Below are positions 34,486 to 42,952 of a stretch of 64,000 nt of DNA, in pieces. How positions within the stretch are numbered: the stretch's first letter is position 1; each line of letters begins with the position of its first letter. The notes beneath the pieces were generated by a model. That model ran no database searches and had not been told where the DNA came from. It was given only the letters and a program-made list of their open reading frames with translations. The DNA is from Thermococcus cleftensis. GTDB taxonomy: Archaea; Methanobacteriota_B; Thermococci; Thermococcales; Thermococcaceae. Location: assembly GCF_000265525.1 (NCBI RefSeq), contig NC_018015.1:1214322-1278321 (forward strand), given 5' to 3'. A program made the position numbers and the translations under genes.

Positions 34486-35382
34486 ATGAGGACGCCGAGC
34501 GTTTACGTCGCGGAGGAGCTGATGCCCTACCTGCGCGCCAGGATAGCTGAAGGCCTCTACCGGGCGGGAATGCGGCAGTCGGTGATAGGTGAATACCTCG
34601 GCATAACCCAGGCGATGGTAAGCAAGTACCTGGCGGGCAAATACAAGCGCCCCCCGGCCGAGGTCGCGGAAAAGCTTGACGAGATAGCTGGGGAGGCGAT
34701 ACGGCTGATTCTCTTCGGCGGTAAGAAGGAGGAAGCTATAGCTCTCGTTTCCAGGAGGATTTTCGAGCTGTTTCAGACCGGCTTCCTGTGCCGCTTTTAC
34801 TCTGCATACTCCGGGGTGAGCGAAGAGACCTGCCGCTCGATGTTCTCGGTTCAGGGGAACAGGGCAGAGGTGATAGAGGTTCTCAACCTGGCCCTCGGAG
34901 AGCTTGCCAAGATGAGGGGATTCCCCAGCCTCATTCCGGAGGTTAGGAGCAACCTTGCCTATGCCCTTCCATCTCCGCGCGGCCCGGAGGACGTGGCCGC
35001 TGTTCCTGGCAGGATAACGGCCGCGAAGGGAAGGGTCTTCTACCTCCCGCCGGAGTTCGGGGCGAGTCACTTTACCGCTGGTATACTGGTCGAGCTCGCC
35101 TCCATCAGGCCGGAAATCAGGAGCGTCCTCAACATCAGGCACGGTGGGGACGTCGAGACCGCCCTGGGGAGGGCCGGCTTCAAGGTCTGCCGGGTGAGGA
35201 CCGGCGGGCTGGAGGAGAACGAGGCGGTCAGGGTCATCGCGGGGGCTCTTGGAGAACGGCCCTGCGATGCGGTCATAGACGAAGGCGGGCCGGGTGTTGA
35301 GCCGCTGGTTTACATCTTCGGGGAAAGCCCGATGGAGGTCGTGGAGAAGGTCAGGAGGCTCATCGGTGCGCTGGAGGAGTGA
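34486..35382 (+). CDS. thiR: HTH-ThiN thiamine regulator (ThiR-type)
   Basis: A 298-residue protein with an N-terminal HTH (about 20-60: M-R-Q-S-V-I-G-E-Y-L-G-I-T-Q-A-M-V-S-K-Y-L) and a C-terminal ThiN domain (about 120-298). ThiN is a thiamine-phosphate synthase domain in fusion enzymes; in archaea the HTH-ThiN form is known as the thiamine repressor ThiR, with ThiN as the ligand sensor. The ThiN part here contains the A-L-P-S-P-R-G-P-E-D-V and V-I-D-E-G-G-P-G-V-E-P motifs. ATG 34486 follows GGGTGGTG. The YjbQ gene just downstream adds a thiamine-phosphate theme. Residual enzymatic activity cannot be excluded. Confidence 0.83.
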   Translation: MRTPSVYVAEELMPYLRARIAEGLYRAGMRQSVIGEYLGITQAMVSKYLAGKYKRPPAEVAEKLDEIAGEAIRLILFGGKKEEAIALVSRRIFELFQTGFLCRFYSAYSGVSEETCRSMFSVQGNRAEVIEVLNLALGELAKMRGFPSLIPEVRSNLAYALPSPRGPEDVAAVPGRITAAKGRVFYLPPEFGASHFTAGILVELASIRPEIRSVLNIRHGGDVETALGRAGFKVCRVRTGGLEENEAVRVIAGALGERPCDAVIDEGGPGVEPLVYIFGESPMEVVEKVRRLIGALEE

Positions 35383-35680
35383 CGGCCCCCTGCTGGCTTA
35401 TCTGGTCCTTCTCTTTCTCCTCAACTGCCTTCCCCCGTTGGGGGCGGCGACAAGCTTGCCCACCTCATTATGTTTCTATTCCTGGGCTTCCTCGGCTTTA
35501 GAAAATGGGAGTCCTTCTTCCCGTTCTCACAGGCTTCTCCAGCTTCTGGTCTCAGGAAGGACGTTCTCCCCCGCTGACATGGCGGCAAACTTAATAGGCT
35601 TCTCCGCCGGAGTTCTGCTCGGGTGGTTGTATGAGGGTCGTGACGAGGGAGTTGAGGTTTCAGACGGAGGGCGAGATTGA
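35366..35680 (+). pseudogene. VanZ-like membrane protein, frame-broken
   Basis: Joined across frames this region spells a small VanZ-like protein. The first part (L-L-A-Y-L-V-L-L-F-L-L-N-C-L-P-P-L-G) reads in the frame of GTG 35366. After the G-run at 35440-35444 the family sequence continues in another frame (G-G-D-K-L-A-H-L-I-M-F-L-F-L-G-F-L-G-F-R-K-W to about 35508), and the end (L-L-Q-L-L-V-S-G-R-T-F-S-P-A-D then N-L-I-G) returns to the first frame, running to a stop at 35680. The D-K-x-x-H and L-L-Q/G-R-T-F-S/D/N motifs are VanZ hallmarks. Two or three indels, one in a homopolymer, make it non-functional unless they are sequencing errors. It overlaps thiR and yjbQ. Confidence 0.65.
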
Positions 35681-36044
35681 CCTCGTTGATATAACCGCGG
35701 AAGTAGAGAGGGTAGTTGAGGAGTCTGGGATAGAGAACGGACTCTGCCTCGTCTTCGTTCCCGGAGCGACCGGGGCCATAGTGACGATAGAGCACGAGTC
35801 CGGCCTTCTTGAGGACTTCAGGAGAGCACTTAAGGAGCTTATACCTAAAGGCAAGGGTTACCTCCACGACAGGATAGACGATAACGCCCACAGCCACCTC
35901 CGCGCTACGCTCCTCGGGGCGAGTGAGTGCTTCCCCGTCGTTGACGGCAGGCTCGTGAGGGGCACGTGGCAGCAGATTTTCTTCGTCGAGCTGGACGTGA
36001 TACCGAGGCACAGGAGGGTCATCGTTCAGGTGGTTGGGGAGTGA
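35631..36044 (+). CDS. YjbQ/UPF0047 family protein (secondary thiamine-phosphate synthase activity)
   Basis: A 137-residue protein of the YjbQ fold. Key residues are in P-G-A-T-G-A-I-V-T-I-E-H-E (His/Glu pair near 55), the central D-D-N-A-H-S-H-L-R-A motif (two His near residue 85), and the R-G-T-W-Q-Q segment near 113. YjbQ members complement loss of thiamine-phosphate synthase in bacteria, though this may be a side activity. Its location after an HTH-ThiN regulator fits a thiamine function. ATG 35631 follows GGGTGG. It overlaps the 3' end of the damaged VanZ-like gene. Confidence 0.85.
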   Translation: MRVVTRELRFQTEGEIDLVDITAEVERVVEESGIENGLCLVFVPGATGAIVTIEHESGLLEDFRRALKELIPKGKGYLHDRIDDNAHSHLRATLLGASECFPVVDGRLVRGTWQQIFFVELDVIPRHRRVIVQVVGE

Positions 36045-36062
36045 GGACTCCCGGCTCTCACA

Positions 36063-36071
36063 CCTTTATAA
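36063..36071. promoter_or_regulatory. Orphan TATA-like CTTTATAAA
   Basis: A strong TTTATAAA core in the convergent gap between yjbQ and the 375-residue secreted protein gene, with no gene starting downstream in either direction. It could drive an antisense or small RNA, or be chance. Core is palindromic, so direction is undecided. Confidence 0.3.
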
Positions 36072-36118
36072 ACCTTGAGAAGTGGGAGTTCTTATTATCT
36101 CAAAAATTGAAAAACGAA

Positions 36119-37246
36119 TCATGAATCGTACTCAACAATCTTCCAGGGATACACCGTCACGTGGAACTTTATCGGCGGCGCGCTCATGGTGTATATGGCT
36201 CCGCTTCCGCCCCTGACCCAGAAGGTTCCCTTCACAACGTGGTCCAGGCTTAAATAGTAGGTACGTCCCATTCCCTTTGATGGATCCGCTGAGAATATCG
36301 CCGAGGGTTCCACGGTCAGCTGTGATCCCCAGGCTATGTCAGGGCGGAGATAATGTTGTTTGTAGTACTCATGAATGACATCGAGCCTGCTCTCGTATCC
36401 GCTGGTGCGGTCCTTCCATTTCATGTAATAACCGTCGCTGGTTTCATAACTGACGGTGGCACTTACAGATCCTTCTTTTGCATTGTTGATCTGGAATGTG
36501 TAACTGTAAACCGTTTTAGGACCTCCGTCGTTTTTGGGGCACCAGTCCTCTATCTGCTGCCACGGGTTCTGCGGGTGGTTGGCGTCTATTATTGTCTCCA
36601 GGCTTTTTACGGCCACGGTAGATGCCATTGCCCTGCCCTGGGTTACTGTGTGAACGAGATACCAGTACTGGCCGGAGGTTGTTGTCACGTAGCTGTAGTC
36701 CGCTTTGAATTCAAGGTAGGCGCGTGGGGCGGAATCCAGCGTGCTTCTCTTCCAGTGAACGCTCCCTATGGGATTCCAGTCATAGGAGACCTGAAGGCTT
36801 AGGGGCGATAACTTGGACCTGGCGGATAGGATTTCAATGTCCGTTCTTTTTACCCCCTCACTTATCTTCTGGAGTTCGCGTACCTCCCGCTGCGGGTCTA
36901 TTCCCGGGCCTTCGACAATGTAGTATACCGTGTAGTACCTGTCCCCGGGGGTTGGCTTGGTCACTATTCCGATGAACTTTACGTTGGACTTCTTCAGTTC
37001 CTTGAAGTCCAGGACGATACCCAATTTTGTCCTAAGAGAATCCACCAGCCTCCGGGCATTCTCTGGAGCGTCGTCTCCGTAGAAGTAAACGGGATTACCT
37101 CTTAGAAGCCTCTGAGCGGATTCCGAGATGACTACGTCTTGGCCCTGGAAATCCGTTTCCGGATTATTGAGTATGGGAGTCACGAGGCTCAGCGTACTTA
37201 GCAGGATAGTCAAACTGAGGAGCAATCCCACGATTGGTGCTCTCAT
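36119..37246 (-). CDS. Secreted protein of unknown function
   Basis: A 375-residue exported protein with a signal peptide (R-A-P-I-V-G then a hydrophobic stretch to about residue 25). The mature part is rich in Tyr, Trp, Ser and Thr with predicted beta strands (Y-Y-T-V-Y-Y-I-V-E-G, G-Q-Y-W-Y-L-V-H-T-V). No family recognised. The base composition is less GC-rich than the neighbours. ATG 37246 is preferred over 37276 because GGAGG lies eight bases before it and the TATA box at 37275-37282 puts transcription near 37253. Confidence 0.7.
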   Translation of the reverse strand: MRAPIVGLLLSLTILLSTLSLVTPILNNPETDFQGQDVVISESAQRLLRGNPVYFYGDDAPENARRLVDSLRTKLGIVLDFKELKKSNVKFIGIVTKPTPGDRYYTVYYIVEGPGIDPQREVRELQKISEGVKRTDIEILSARSKLSPLSLQVSYDWNPIGSVHWKRSTLDSAPRAYLEFKADYSYVTTTSGQYWYLVHTVTQGRAMASTVAVKSLETIIDANHPQNPWQQIEDWCPKNDGGPKTVYSYTFQINNAKEGSVSATVSYETSDGYYMKWKDRTSGYESRLDVIHEYYKQHYLRPDIAWGSQLTVEPSAIFSADPSKGMGRTYYLSLDHVVKGTFWVRGGSGAIYTMSAPPIKFHVTVYPWKIVEYDS

Positions 37247-37573
37247 TTTCTGGGCCTCCTCCGGTTTATGGGACATATTATACTTTGTGCAATTGTATTT
37301 AGACTTTTCTATTGTCGGTTTAATTTAAAGATCAATGTTGTTTCGTTACTGATTATCTTGTTATGTGTTTGAATGAACAGCGAGAAGAAAAAGAGCTTGA
37401 GAATACTCCTGTGGTGGGCTTCCCACATGGTTTGTTTTACTTAGAATTTGAGAACCGATAGGATTTTTCCCTCTATTGTCTTATGTGGAACATAAAGGGG
37501 GTAATAACCCGCCCAAGTTCATTGACTCCGCCCTCGGCGGTGCTCCCCGGGCAGAATGAGTTGGGCGTTGTAC
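37247..37573. other. Intergenic stretch without a clear gene
   Basis: About 330 bases, AT-rich in the first two thirds. It holds the minus-strand TATA box ATATTATA (37275-37282) of the secreted protein gene. A 23-codon plus-strand ORF at 37373-37444 (M-N-S-E-K-K-K-S-L-R-I-L-L-W-W) looks like the beginning of a membrane protein and may be a relic; I see no other gene, tRNA or repeat array. Confidence 0.5.
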
Positions 37574-37804
37574 CTAAAAGGCTTCCGGTTCCCTTTCGTA
37601 GCGATGCTCGCGCTTGATGACGAAGTAGTAAACAGCCGCGCCGATCGGCCCCAGGAGGAAGGCGACGGTTATCCAGATGACCTTCTCCACCCCAGGCATT
37701 CTCTTCTGCCTGGTCACCGAGTCGAGGGTTACCCAGACGATTGAGAGGAGCATTGAGATGCTGTAGATAAACAGAAGAACCCCGGTGTAGTCGGCGTTTG
37801 ACAT
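37574..37804 (-). CDS. Small two-helix membrane protein
   Basis: A 76-residue protein with two membrane segments (about 8-28 and 45-64) separated by a short charged loop (T-R-Q-K-R-M-P-G-V-E-K). The second segment has the L-L-G-P-I-G-A-A-V-Y-Y-F-V pattern of PLD-nuclease N-terminal-like (PLDc_N) small membrane proteins, a group of uncertain function. GGTGG at 37809-37813 selects ATG 37804 over GTG 37813. It sits 36 nt after the cyclic diphosphoglycerate synthase gene on the same strand and could be transcribed from the same promoter. Confidence 0.72.
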   Translation of the reverse strand: MSNADYTGVLLFIYSISMLLSIVWVTLDSVTRQKRMPGVEKVIWITVAFLLGPIGAAVYYFVIKREHRYEREPEAF

Positions 37805-37840
37805 GAAAACCACCGGAAGAATGATTAAAAATGGAAAAGG

Positions 37841-39190
37841 TCACTCCTTCTTGAGCTTCTCGCACTTCTCGACGAACTCCTTGAGAATGTCCCTGAGCTT
37901 CGGCTCGCCGATCTCCTCAAGCTCGTAGCGGACGCGAACGGCCGGCTTGTTGAGCTTCATGACGCGGCGGAGGTCGATGGGGGTACCCATGATGACGACG
38001 TCTGCATCTGCGCGGTTGATGGTCTCCTCAAGCTCCTTGATCTGCTTGGCGCCGTAGCCCATGGCCGGCAGGATAACGTCAAGATGGCTGTACTTCTTGT
38101 AGGTCTCAACGATCGAGCCGACGGCGTAGGGCCTTGGATCGACTATCTCCTTAGCCCCGTACTTCTTGGCGGCTATGTAGCCGGCACCGTACTTCATGCC
38201 ACCGTGGGTGAGGGTCGGACCGTCCTCAACGACGAGAACGCGCTTGCCCTTTATCAGCTCCGGCTTGTCCACGTAGAGCGGTGAGGCACCATCGATGACG
38301 ATGGCGTTCGGGTTGACCTTCTCGATGCTCTCGCGGACCTTCTGAATGTCGTCCCTGTTGGCGGTGTCTATCTTGTTGATGATTATGACGTCAGCGGCGC
38401 GGAAGTTGGTCTCACCCGGGTGGTACTTGAGCTCGTGGCCGGGCCTGTGCGGGTCGGTGACGACTATCCAGAGGTCCGGCTCGTAGAACGGGAAGTCGTT
38501 GTTTCCGCCGTCCCAGAGGATTATGTCGGCCTCCTTCTCGGCCTCGCGGAGGATCTTCTCGTAGTCAACGCCGGCATAGACGACCATGCCCCTGTCGATG
38601 TAGGGCTCGTACTCCTCGCGCTCCTCGATGGTGCACTCGTGCTTGTCGAGGTCCTCATAGCTGGCGAAGCGCTGGACGACCTGCTTCCTGAGGTCACCAT
38701 AGGGCATCGGGTGCCTTATGGCAACGACCTTGTAGCCCATTTCCTGGAGGATCTGGGCGACCTTCCTGCTGGTCTGGCTCTTTCCACAGCCGGTTCTGAC
38801 TGCCGTAACCGCTATGACGGGCTTGGTGCTCTTCAGCATGGTGCTCTTCGGTCCAAGGAGCCAGAAGTCGGCTCCAGCGGAGTGAGCCCTGCTCGCGAGG
38901 TGCATGACGTGCTCGTGGGAGACGTCGGAGTAGGCGAAGACGACGATGTCGATGTCGTGCTCCTTGATTATCTTCTCCATATCGTCCTCGCTCCAGATTG
39001 GGATTCCGTTCGGGTAGAGCTCGCCGGCGAGCTCGGGCGGGTAAAGCCTGCCCTCGATGTCGGGAATCTGAGTTGCGGTGAAGGCCACAACCTCGTACTC
39101 GGGGTTGTCCCTGAAGAACACGTTGAAGTTGTGGAAGTCCCTACCAGCGGCGCCCAAAATGAGAACCCTCTTTCTCTTCTTTTCGGCCAT
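37841..39190 (-). CDS. cpgS: Cyclic 2,3-diphosphoglycerate synthase
   Basis: A 449-residue P-loop protein making cyclic 2,3-diphosphoglycerate, a thermoprotective solute in hyperthermophilic archaea. The N-terminal Rossmann-like segment R-V-L-I-L-G-A-A-G-R-D-F-H is followed by a P-loop V-R-T-G-C-G-K-S-Q-T near residue 137, D-G-G-N-N-D-F-P near 225 and G-E-T-N-F-R-A-A-D-V near 253, then I-N-K-I-D-T. These match known family members. GGTGG a few bases upstream fixes ATG 39190; the ORF could extend 43 residues upstream but without family support. TATA at 39241-39248 (minus strand). Confidence 0.9.
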   Translation of the reverse strand: MAEKKRKRVLILGAAGRDFHNFNVFFRDNPEYEVVAFTATQIPDIEGRLYPPELAGELYPNGIPIWSEDDMEKIIKEHDIDIVVFAYSDVSHEHVMHLASRAHSAGADFWLLGPKSTMLKSTKPVIAVTAVRTGCGKSQTSRKVAQILQEMGYKVVAIRHPMPYGDLRKQVVQRFASYEDLDKHECTIEEREEYEPYIDRGMVVYAGVDYEKILREAEKEADIILWDGGNNDFPFYEPDLWIVVTDPHRPGHELKYHPGETNFRAADVIIINKIDTANRDDIQKVRESIEKVNPNAIVIDGASPLYVDKPELIKGKRVLVVEDGPTLTHGGMKYGAGYIAAKKYGAKEIVDPRPYAVGSIVETYKKYSHLDVILPAMGYGAKQIKELEETINRADADVVIMGTPIDLRRVMKLNKPAVRVRYELEEIGEPKLRDILKEFVEKCEKLKKE

Positions 39191-39240
39191 GTTGACCACC
39201 TCAAAAGCTGTTAATTCGGCACTGGTGTATCGTTTTTGGC

Positions 39241-39248
39241 ATTTATAA
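39241..39248 (-). promoter_or_regulatory. TATA box for cpgS
   Basis: TTATAAAT on the minus strand, about 54 nt before ATG 39190, leaving a leader of about 30 nt with the GGTGG site. Confidence 0.6.
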
Positions 39249-39400
39249 CGGTTTTTGTTTAATGGTGCAAGCTTCTGGCGTGAATTATTCGGAACGGCCC
39301 TCAGCAAACTGAAAAACATTCAAGCACCGCTGGATAATCTCCGTCTGAATTTACCTGTGGGGTTAATAACCTGCACTGCCATTCCCTAACGTCCACAATC

Positions 39401-39408
39401 GTTAATAA
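39401..39408 (+). promoter_or_regulatory. TATA box for alaX
   Basis: GTTAATAA about 30 nt before the ATG codons at 39430/39436, implying a leaderless transcript. A GGTTAATAACC palindrome at 39361-39371 containing GTT-N3-AAC, half of the SurR consensus, lies upstream. Confidence 0.5.
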
Positions 39409-39435
39409 GCCCTCCGAGAATATGGAACGATGCCT

Positions 39436-39891
39436 ATGTCATCGGTTGAGGTCAGGACTCACACGGCCCTGCACGTCGTTAAGGGGGCTGTCGTTAAGGT
39501 TCTCGGCGAGGGGGCGAAGTGGACGGCGAGCGTTTACGTTGACGGGAACCACGGGAGGCTGACGGTCAAGTTCGACAGGAAACCAACGCCTGAAGAAATC
39601 GCCGAGATAGAGCGCCTCGCCAACGGGAAGGTGAGGGAGAATGTTCCCATCGAGGTCTATGAGCTGCCCAGGGAGGAGGCTGAAAAGCGCTTCGGCGAGG
39701 ACATGTACGACCTCTTTCCAATCCCGCCAGAAGTTAAAACGCTGAAGGTGGTCGTCATCGAGAACTGGAACGTGAACGCATGCAACAAGGAGCACACGAA
39801 AACCACTGGCGAGATAGGGGAGATAAAAATCAGGAAGGTTCGCTTCAGGAAGAGCAAGGAGTTGCTTGAGATAAGCTTTGATGTCCTTTAG
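39436..39891 (+). CDS. alaX: AlaX-type alanyl-tRNA editing protein
   Basis: A 151-residue stand-alone editing domain that hydrolyses mischarged Ser- or Gly-tRNA(Ala). The zinc ligands are His9 and His13 in T-H-T-A-L-H and Cys116 and His120 in A-C-N-K-E-H. Length and sequence agree with the short AlaX form of Pyrococcus (AlaX-S). The 39430 ATG would add two residues; alignment of the family start (V-E-V-R-T-H) favours 39436, and the TATA spacing allows either. Its stop overlaps the convergent extradiol dioxygenase-like gene by four bases. Confidence 0.9.
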   Translation: MSSVEVRTHTALHVVKGAVVKVLGEGAKWTASVYVDGNHGRLTVKFDRKPTPEEIAEIERLANGKVRENVPIEVYELPREEAEKRFGEDMYDLFPIPPEVKTLKVVVIENWNVNACNKEHTKTTGEIGEIKIRKVRFRKSKELLEISFDVL

Positions 39892-40679
39892 TTCTTCCTC
39901 ACCCACAGCGCCCCCGCCATGCCGAAGTAGGTAGGACATGCGTAGGCGGAGCTTTTCAGTTTGAATTCAGCCTTTCTCATCGCGCCGAGCATTATCAACA
40001 TCTGCCAGTAGCTGTCCACCAAGGCGTTCCTCACGAGCTCCTCTGGAACGCTGGGGAGCTCATCGAGGCGGTTCTCTTTAATCAGCTCCATTACCAGCCT
40101 GTCGTACTCCTCGCTCTCCTTTCTGTGGCCGTAGGGTCCGTTCGGATCGTGGGCGTGTCCGTGGTCTGCGCTGACTATCAGCGCGACCCTCTTTTCTTCC
40201 CCCTCAACGACCTCCCCGAGGACCTCACCGAACTTTATGAGGGTCTCCCTCGACACTCCCCTTGTGGGGGTCATGAGAACCAGCGGTTTCCTCTCAAGGA
40301 ACTGGAGCGGGATCAGCTCCCCCCAGCTCAGGGGCCATCTTGAATACTGTCCTTTGAGGGAGGCGAAGTTCAAATCAACGACCGGCATTCCTGCCTCTTT
40401 CTCCGCGCGGTAGATTTTTTTAGCTAACTCAACGTCGGTCTCCCATTTGCCGGGCAGCTCCTTCCCCTCGAAGCCGAGCCACGAAACCAGGTGTTCCGCC
40501 ATTACAACCCCGAGGTGGTCGCTCATGCGGGCGTTGTGCGGGCTTATGAGGACGTAGGAATCGACGTCCTTGAACTCCTCGCCGATTCTCCTCAGAACCT
40601 CCGCCAGCTTCCTCGTTTCCCCGTCTGGAGGCTCAAGAACCGGGTTCCCGTGGGGCATCAGGCCTATTCCGACGAGCAT
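39888..40679 (-). CDS. Class III extradiol dioxygenase (DODA/LigB)-like protein
   Basis: A 263-residue LigB-fold protein. His residues expected to hold iron or another metal are in L-M-P-H-G-N near residue 10 and S-P-H-N-A near 48, with S-A-D-H-G-H-A-H-D near 171. This is the DODA/MEMO-related family; substrates in archaea are not established and ring cleavage is unproven. GAGGTGA before ATG 40679 decides the start; GTG 40688 overlaps the ribosome site. It directly follows threonine synthase on the same strand, probably on one transcript. Confidence 0.82.
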   Translation of the reverse strand: MLVGIGLMPHGNPVLEPPDGETRKLAEVLRRIGEEFKDVDSYVLISPHNARMSDHLGVVMAEHLVSWLGFEGKELPGKWETDVELAKKIYRAEKEAGMPVVDLNFASLKGQYSRWPLSWGELIPLQFLERKPLVLMTPTRGVSRETLIKFGEVLGEVVEGEEKRVALIVSADHGHAHDPNGPYGHRKESEEYDRLVMELIKENRLDELPSVPEELVRNALVDSYWQMLIMLGAMRKAEFKLKSSAYACPTYFGMAGALWVRKN

Positions 40680-40684
40680 TCCCA

Positions 40685-41815
40685 TCACCTCAGACAGTCC
40701 TCAAGTCTTTCGAGGGGGCATTCCCTTACCTCCCCGGCCGGCGCGTTTCTCAGAGTTCTCAAACCCGAACCGGTGAGAATGGAGACGACCTTTGCCCCCT
40801 CCGGCAGGTCGAGCTTTCTCAAAGCGGCCACCCCTGTGGCGCTCGCGGGCTGGACGAAGAGGCCCTCGCGGGCGAGCTTTCTCTGTGCATCGAGGATTTC
40901 CCCGTCGCTCACCGAAACGCAGCCCCAGCCGAACTCCCGGAGGAGCTTCAGAACCGCGTTCCCGCTCGGCGGGTAGGGGTTGGCTATGGCCTTGGCTATC
41001 GTCTTCGGGTTGTCAAAGCGCTCTATTCTCTCTTTCCCTCCCTTGAATGCCCGGCATATTGGCGAGCAGCCCTCGGCCTGAACGGCGATTAGCTTCGGGA
41101 GTTCTTCAATGAGCCCGCTCTCGTGTAGCTCAATGAAGCCCTTTGCTATTCCTCGGAAAAGGCCCCCCGAGCTCGTTGGAATCAAAACGTAGTCCGGTGT
41201 CAGCTCTTCCGCTATCTCGAAGGCGATGCCTTTGTAGCCCTCTATCCTGAAGGGGTTGTCGGAGTTGATGAAATAAACGCCCAGCCTTTCCCCCAGCTTC
41301 AGGCTCTCGAAGTAGAGCTTTCCATAGTCACCGCGAACCCTGATGACGTCCCCGCCGTAGACGGAAACTGCTTTGAGCTTCTCGTCGCCCGCGCTCTCTG
41401 AGACGAGTATCTTCGCCTCCAATCCAAAGCGGGAGGCGTAGGCCGAGACGCTCGCCGCCATGTTGCCGGTTGATACCGTTCCGACCGCCCTGTAACCGGC
41501 CTTGAGGGCGTAGCCCATTGCTAAAAACGTCCCCCTGTCCTTGAAGCTCCAGGTCGGGTTCACCGTCTCGTTCTTGAGGTAGAGCCTTATTCCAAACTCC
41601 TCTCCGAGCTTCGACCTCACTAGCGGCGTGTCGCCCTCGCCGAGGGAAAGCTCAAGCTCTGGTTCGACCGGCCAGAAATCCCAGAAGCGTTCCCAAACGG
41701 TCTTTCCGATGTAAGGCTCCCCTGTGAAGGGCTCGAACTCCACGGGTTCGCCGCACTCGCACCTCTGAACCGGTTCGTCGTAGGTTTTCCCGCAGATCGG
41801 GCAGACGAGCTTCAC
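40685..41815 (-). CDS. thrC: Threonine synthase
   Basis: A 376-residue PLP enzyme converting O-phosphohomoserine to threonine. A short zinc-ribbon precedes the fold (C-P-I-C-G and C-E-C-G in the first 25 residues). The PLP lysine lies in S-F-K-D-R-G near residue 92 and the PLP phosphate loop in P-T-S-S-G-G-L-F near 210; S-T-G-N-M-A-A-S contacts substrate. It is the shorter archaeal type. Its stop is within six bases of the downstream LigB-like start. ATG 41815 lies just after the stop of the anchored protease gene. Confidence 0.92.
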   Translation of the reverse strand: MKLVCPICGKTYDEPVQRCECGEPVEFEPFTGEPYIGKTVWERFWDFWPVEPELELSLGEGDTPLVRSKLGEEFGIRLYLKNETVNPTWSFKDRGTFLAMGYALKAGYRAVGTVSTGNMAASVSAYASRFGLEAKILVSESAGDEKLKAVSVYGGDVIRVRGDYGKLYFESLKLGERLGVYFINSDNPFRIEGYKGIAFEIAEELTPDYVLIPTSSGGLFRGIAKGFIELHESGLIEELPKLIAVQAEGCSPICRAFKGGKERIERFDNPKTIAKAIANPYPPSGNAVLKLLREFGWGCVSVSDGEILDAQRKLAREGLFVQPASATGVAALRKLDLPEGAKVVSILTGSGLRTLRNAPAGEVRECPLERLEDCLR

Positions 41816-41816
41816 G

Positions 41817-42914
41817 TCACTCCCTCCTTTCGGCTATCAGGAGAACGGAGCTTCCATCAATCCTTATCGTGTAGTTCGCGTAGGTGTTGCCCTCCGCGAG
41901 CCTGGAGAGGGTCTCCCCAAAGGTCTTTGAGGCGTTCTCGTTTGAGAACTCGACCTTCCAGAGGAGGACGTAGACCGTTCCATTGGTAGTTAGGACGAGG
42001 CGGTCCCCGAACCATGCACTAGAGACGTTCCATGCGCTCTCGTTGCCGAGCTTCGCCACGTCCCGCAGGAGGACGTAGACGTAGAACGCCCCCAGTCTAT
42101 CGTCTCTCAGAACCTGAACGCCGGCGGGAACATCTAGCTGAACGCTTGCAGGCGTGAAGCCCTCCAGGTAGAGTTCGGGCTTCATCACCTCGAGCGCCGT
42201 TTCGGGGTAGCGCTCATAGGCCCTGTTCACGAGGCTCCAGTTGCCTTTCTCGTAGAGGTAACGGACGAACTTATCTCCGAAGACGTAGGGGAAGATGTTG
42301 ATGTCTGTGAGGGCGTTCCCGCTCAGGGAGCGTATCTTGTGTATCGGAATCCCGTTCCTCTCGCAGTAGATGTCCGCGACGAGGTCGGCGTCGCCCTCTA
42401 TCAGTGCCTTGGCCGCCAGGGAACCGTCGAAGGTATCCGAGCCGTACCTCGCGTCGAACCACTGCTTTTGAAGCACGTGGGTCAGCTCATGGGCCATCGC
42501 CCTCTTCGCCGTGTCGGGATCGCCGATGAAGTTCTCCTGTATAACGTATATCGTGTTGCCAGAGGTCGCGGCTATCCAGCCGGCGCTTCTCCCGGATTCC
42601 TCCTTGACGTACTGGTAGTCCGGTGGGAGGAGAAGCGTCATCTTGTAAACGAGCTCTTCCCGGTGCATTCTCTCGAGGTCAGCCTTCCCGGGCTTCCACA
42701 TTCTGAGCGCCTCGTGCCGGGTTATGACGATTACCGTGGGCTTTTCCTTGAACATCAGCCCCCTTATCTCCTGGACCTGCTCGATTATCTCGCCTATCTG
42801 CTCCATAACCGCCTCAGAGCTGAATCGCCCTTCGAGTAGCGCGGCGGTGTAGAGGGAAGCCGCAAGAAGGCCGATGAGAACCGCCGAGAGAACCTTTCTT
42901 CCAGGCTCAGCCAT
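41817..42914 (-). CDS. Membrane-anchored gluzincin-type metalloprotease
   Basis: A 365-residue protein with an N-terminal membrane anchor (about 8-26) and an outside catalytic domain. The zinc motif H-E-L-T-H (142-146) and a third ligand Glu173 in L-I-E-G-D-A-D place it among gluzincins. The C-terminal half is beta-rich with many N-x-S/T sites, consistent with an exposed surface domain. Substrate unknown. Start ATG 42914 is preceded by weakly purine-rich sequence. It is followed after one base by threonine synthase, which probably shares the transcript by position rather than function. Confidence 0.82.
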   Translation of the reverse strand: MAEPGRKVLSAVLIGLLAASLYTAALLEGRFSSEAVMEQIGEIIEQVQEIRGLMFKEKPTVIVITRHEALRMWKPGKADLERMHREELVYKMTLLLPPDYQYVKEESGRSAGWIAATSGNTIYVIQENFIGDPDTAKRAMAHELTHVLQKQWFDARYGSDTFDGSLAAKALIEGDADLVADIYCERNGIPIHKIRSLSGNALTDINIFPYVFGDKFVRYLYEKGNWSLVNRAYERYPETALEVMKPELYLEGFTPASVQLDVPAGVQVLRDDRLGAFYVYVLLRDVAKLGNESAWNVSSAWFGDRLVLTTNGTVYVLLWKVEFSNENASKTFGETLSRLAEGNTYANYTIRIDGSSVLLIAERRE

Positions 42915-42952
42915 GGTGGGAGATAGGAGGGGGAGTTAAAAAGGGCTTTGGT

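Noticed and set aside
35421-36011. Antisense 196-codon ORF over the damaged VanZ-like gene and yjbQ
   Set aside because: The plus strand explains the region better: yjbQ motifs are intact and VanZ motifs recognisable.
37373-37444. A 23-codon ORF starting M-N-S-E-K-K-K in the gap after the secreted protein gene
   Set aside because: Too short and without a ribosome site; noted as a possible relic but not called as a gene.
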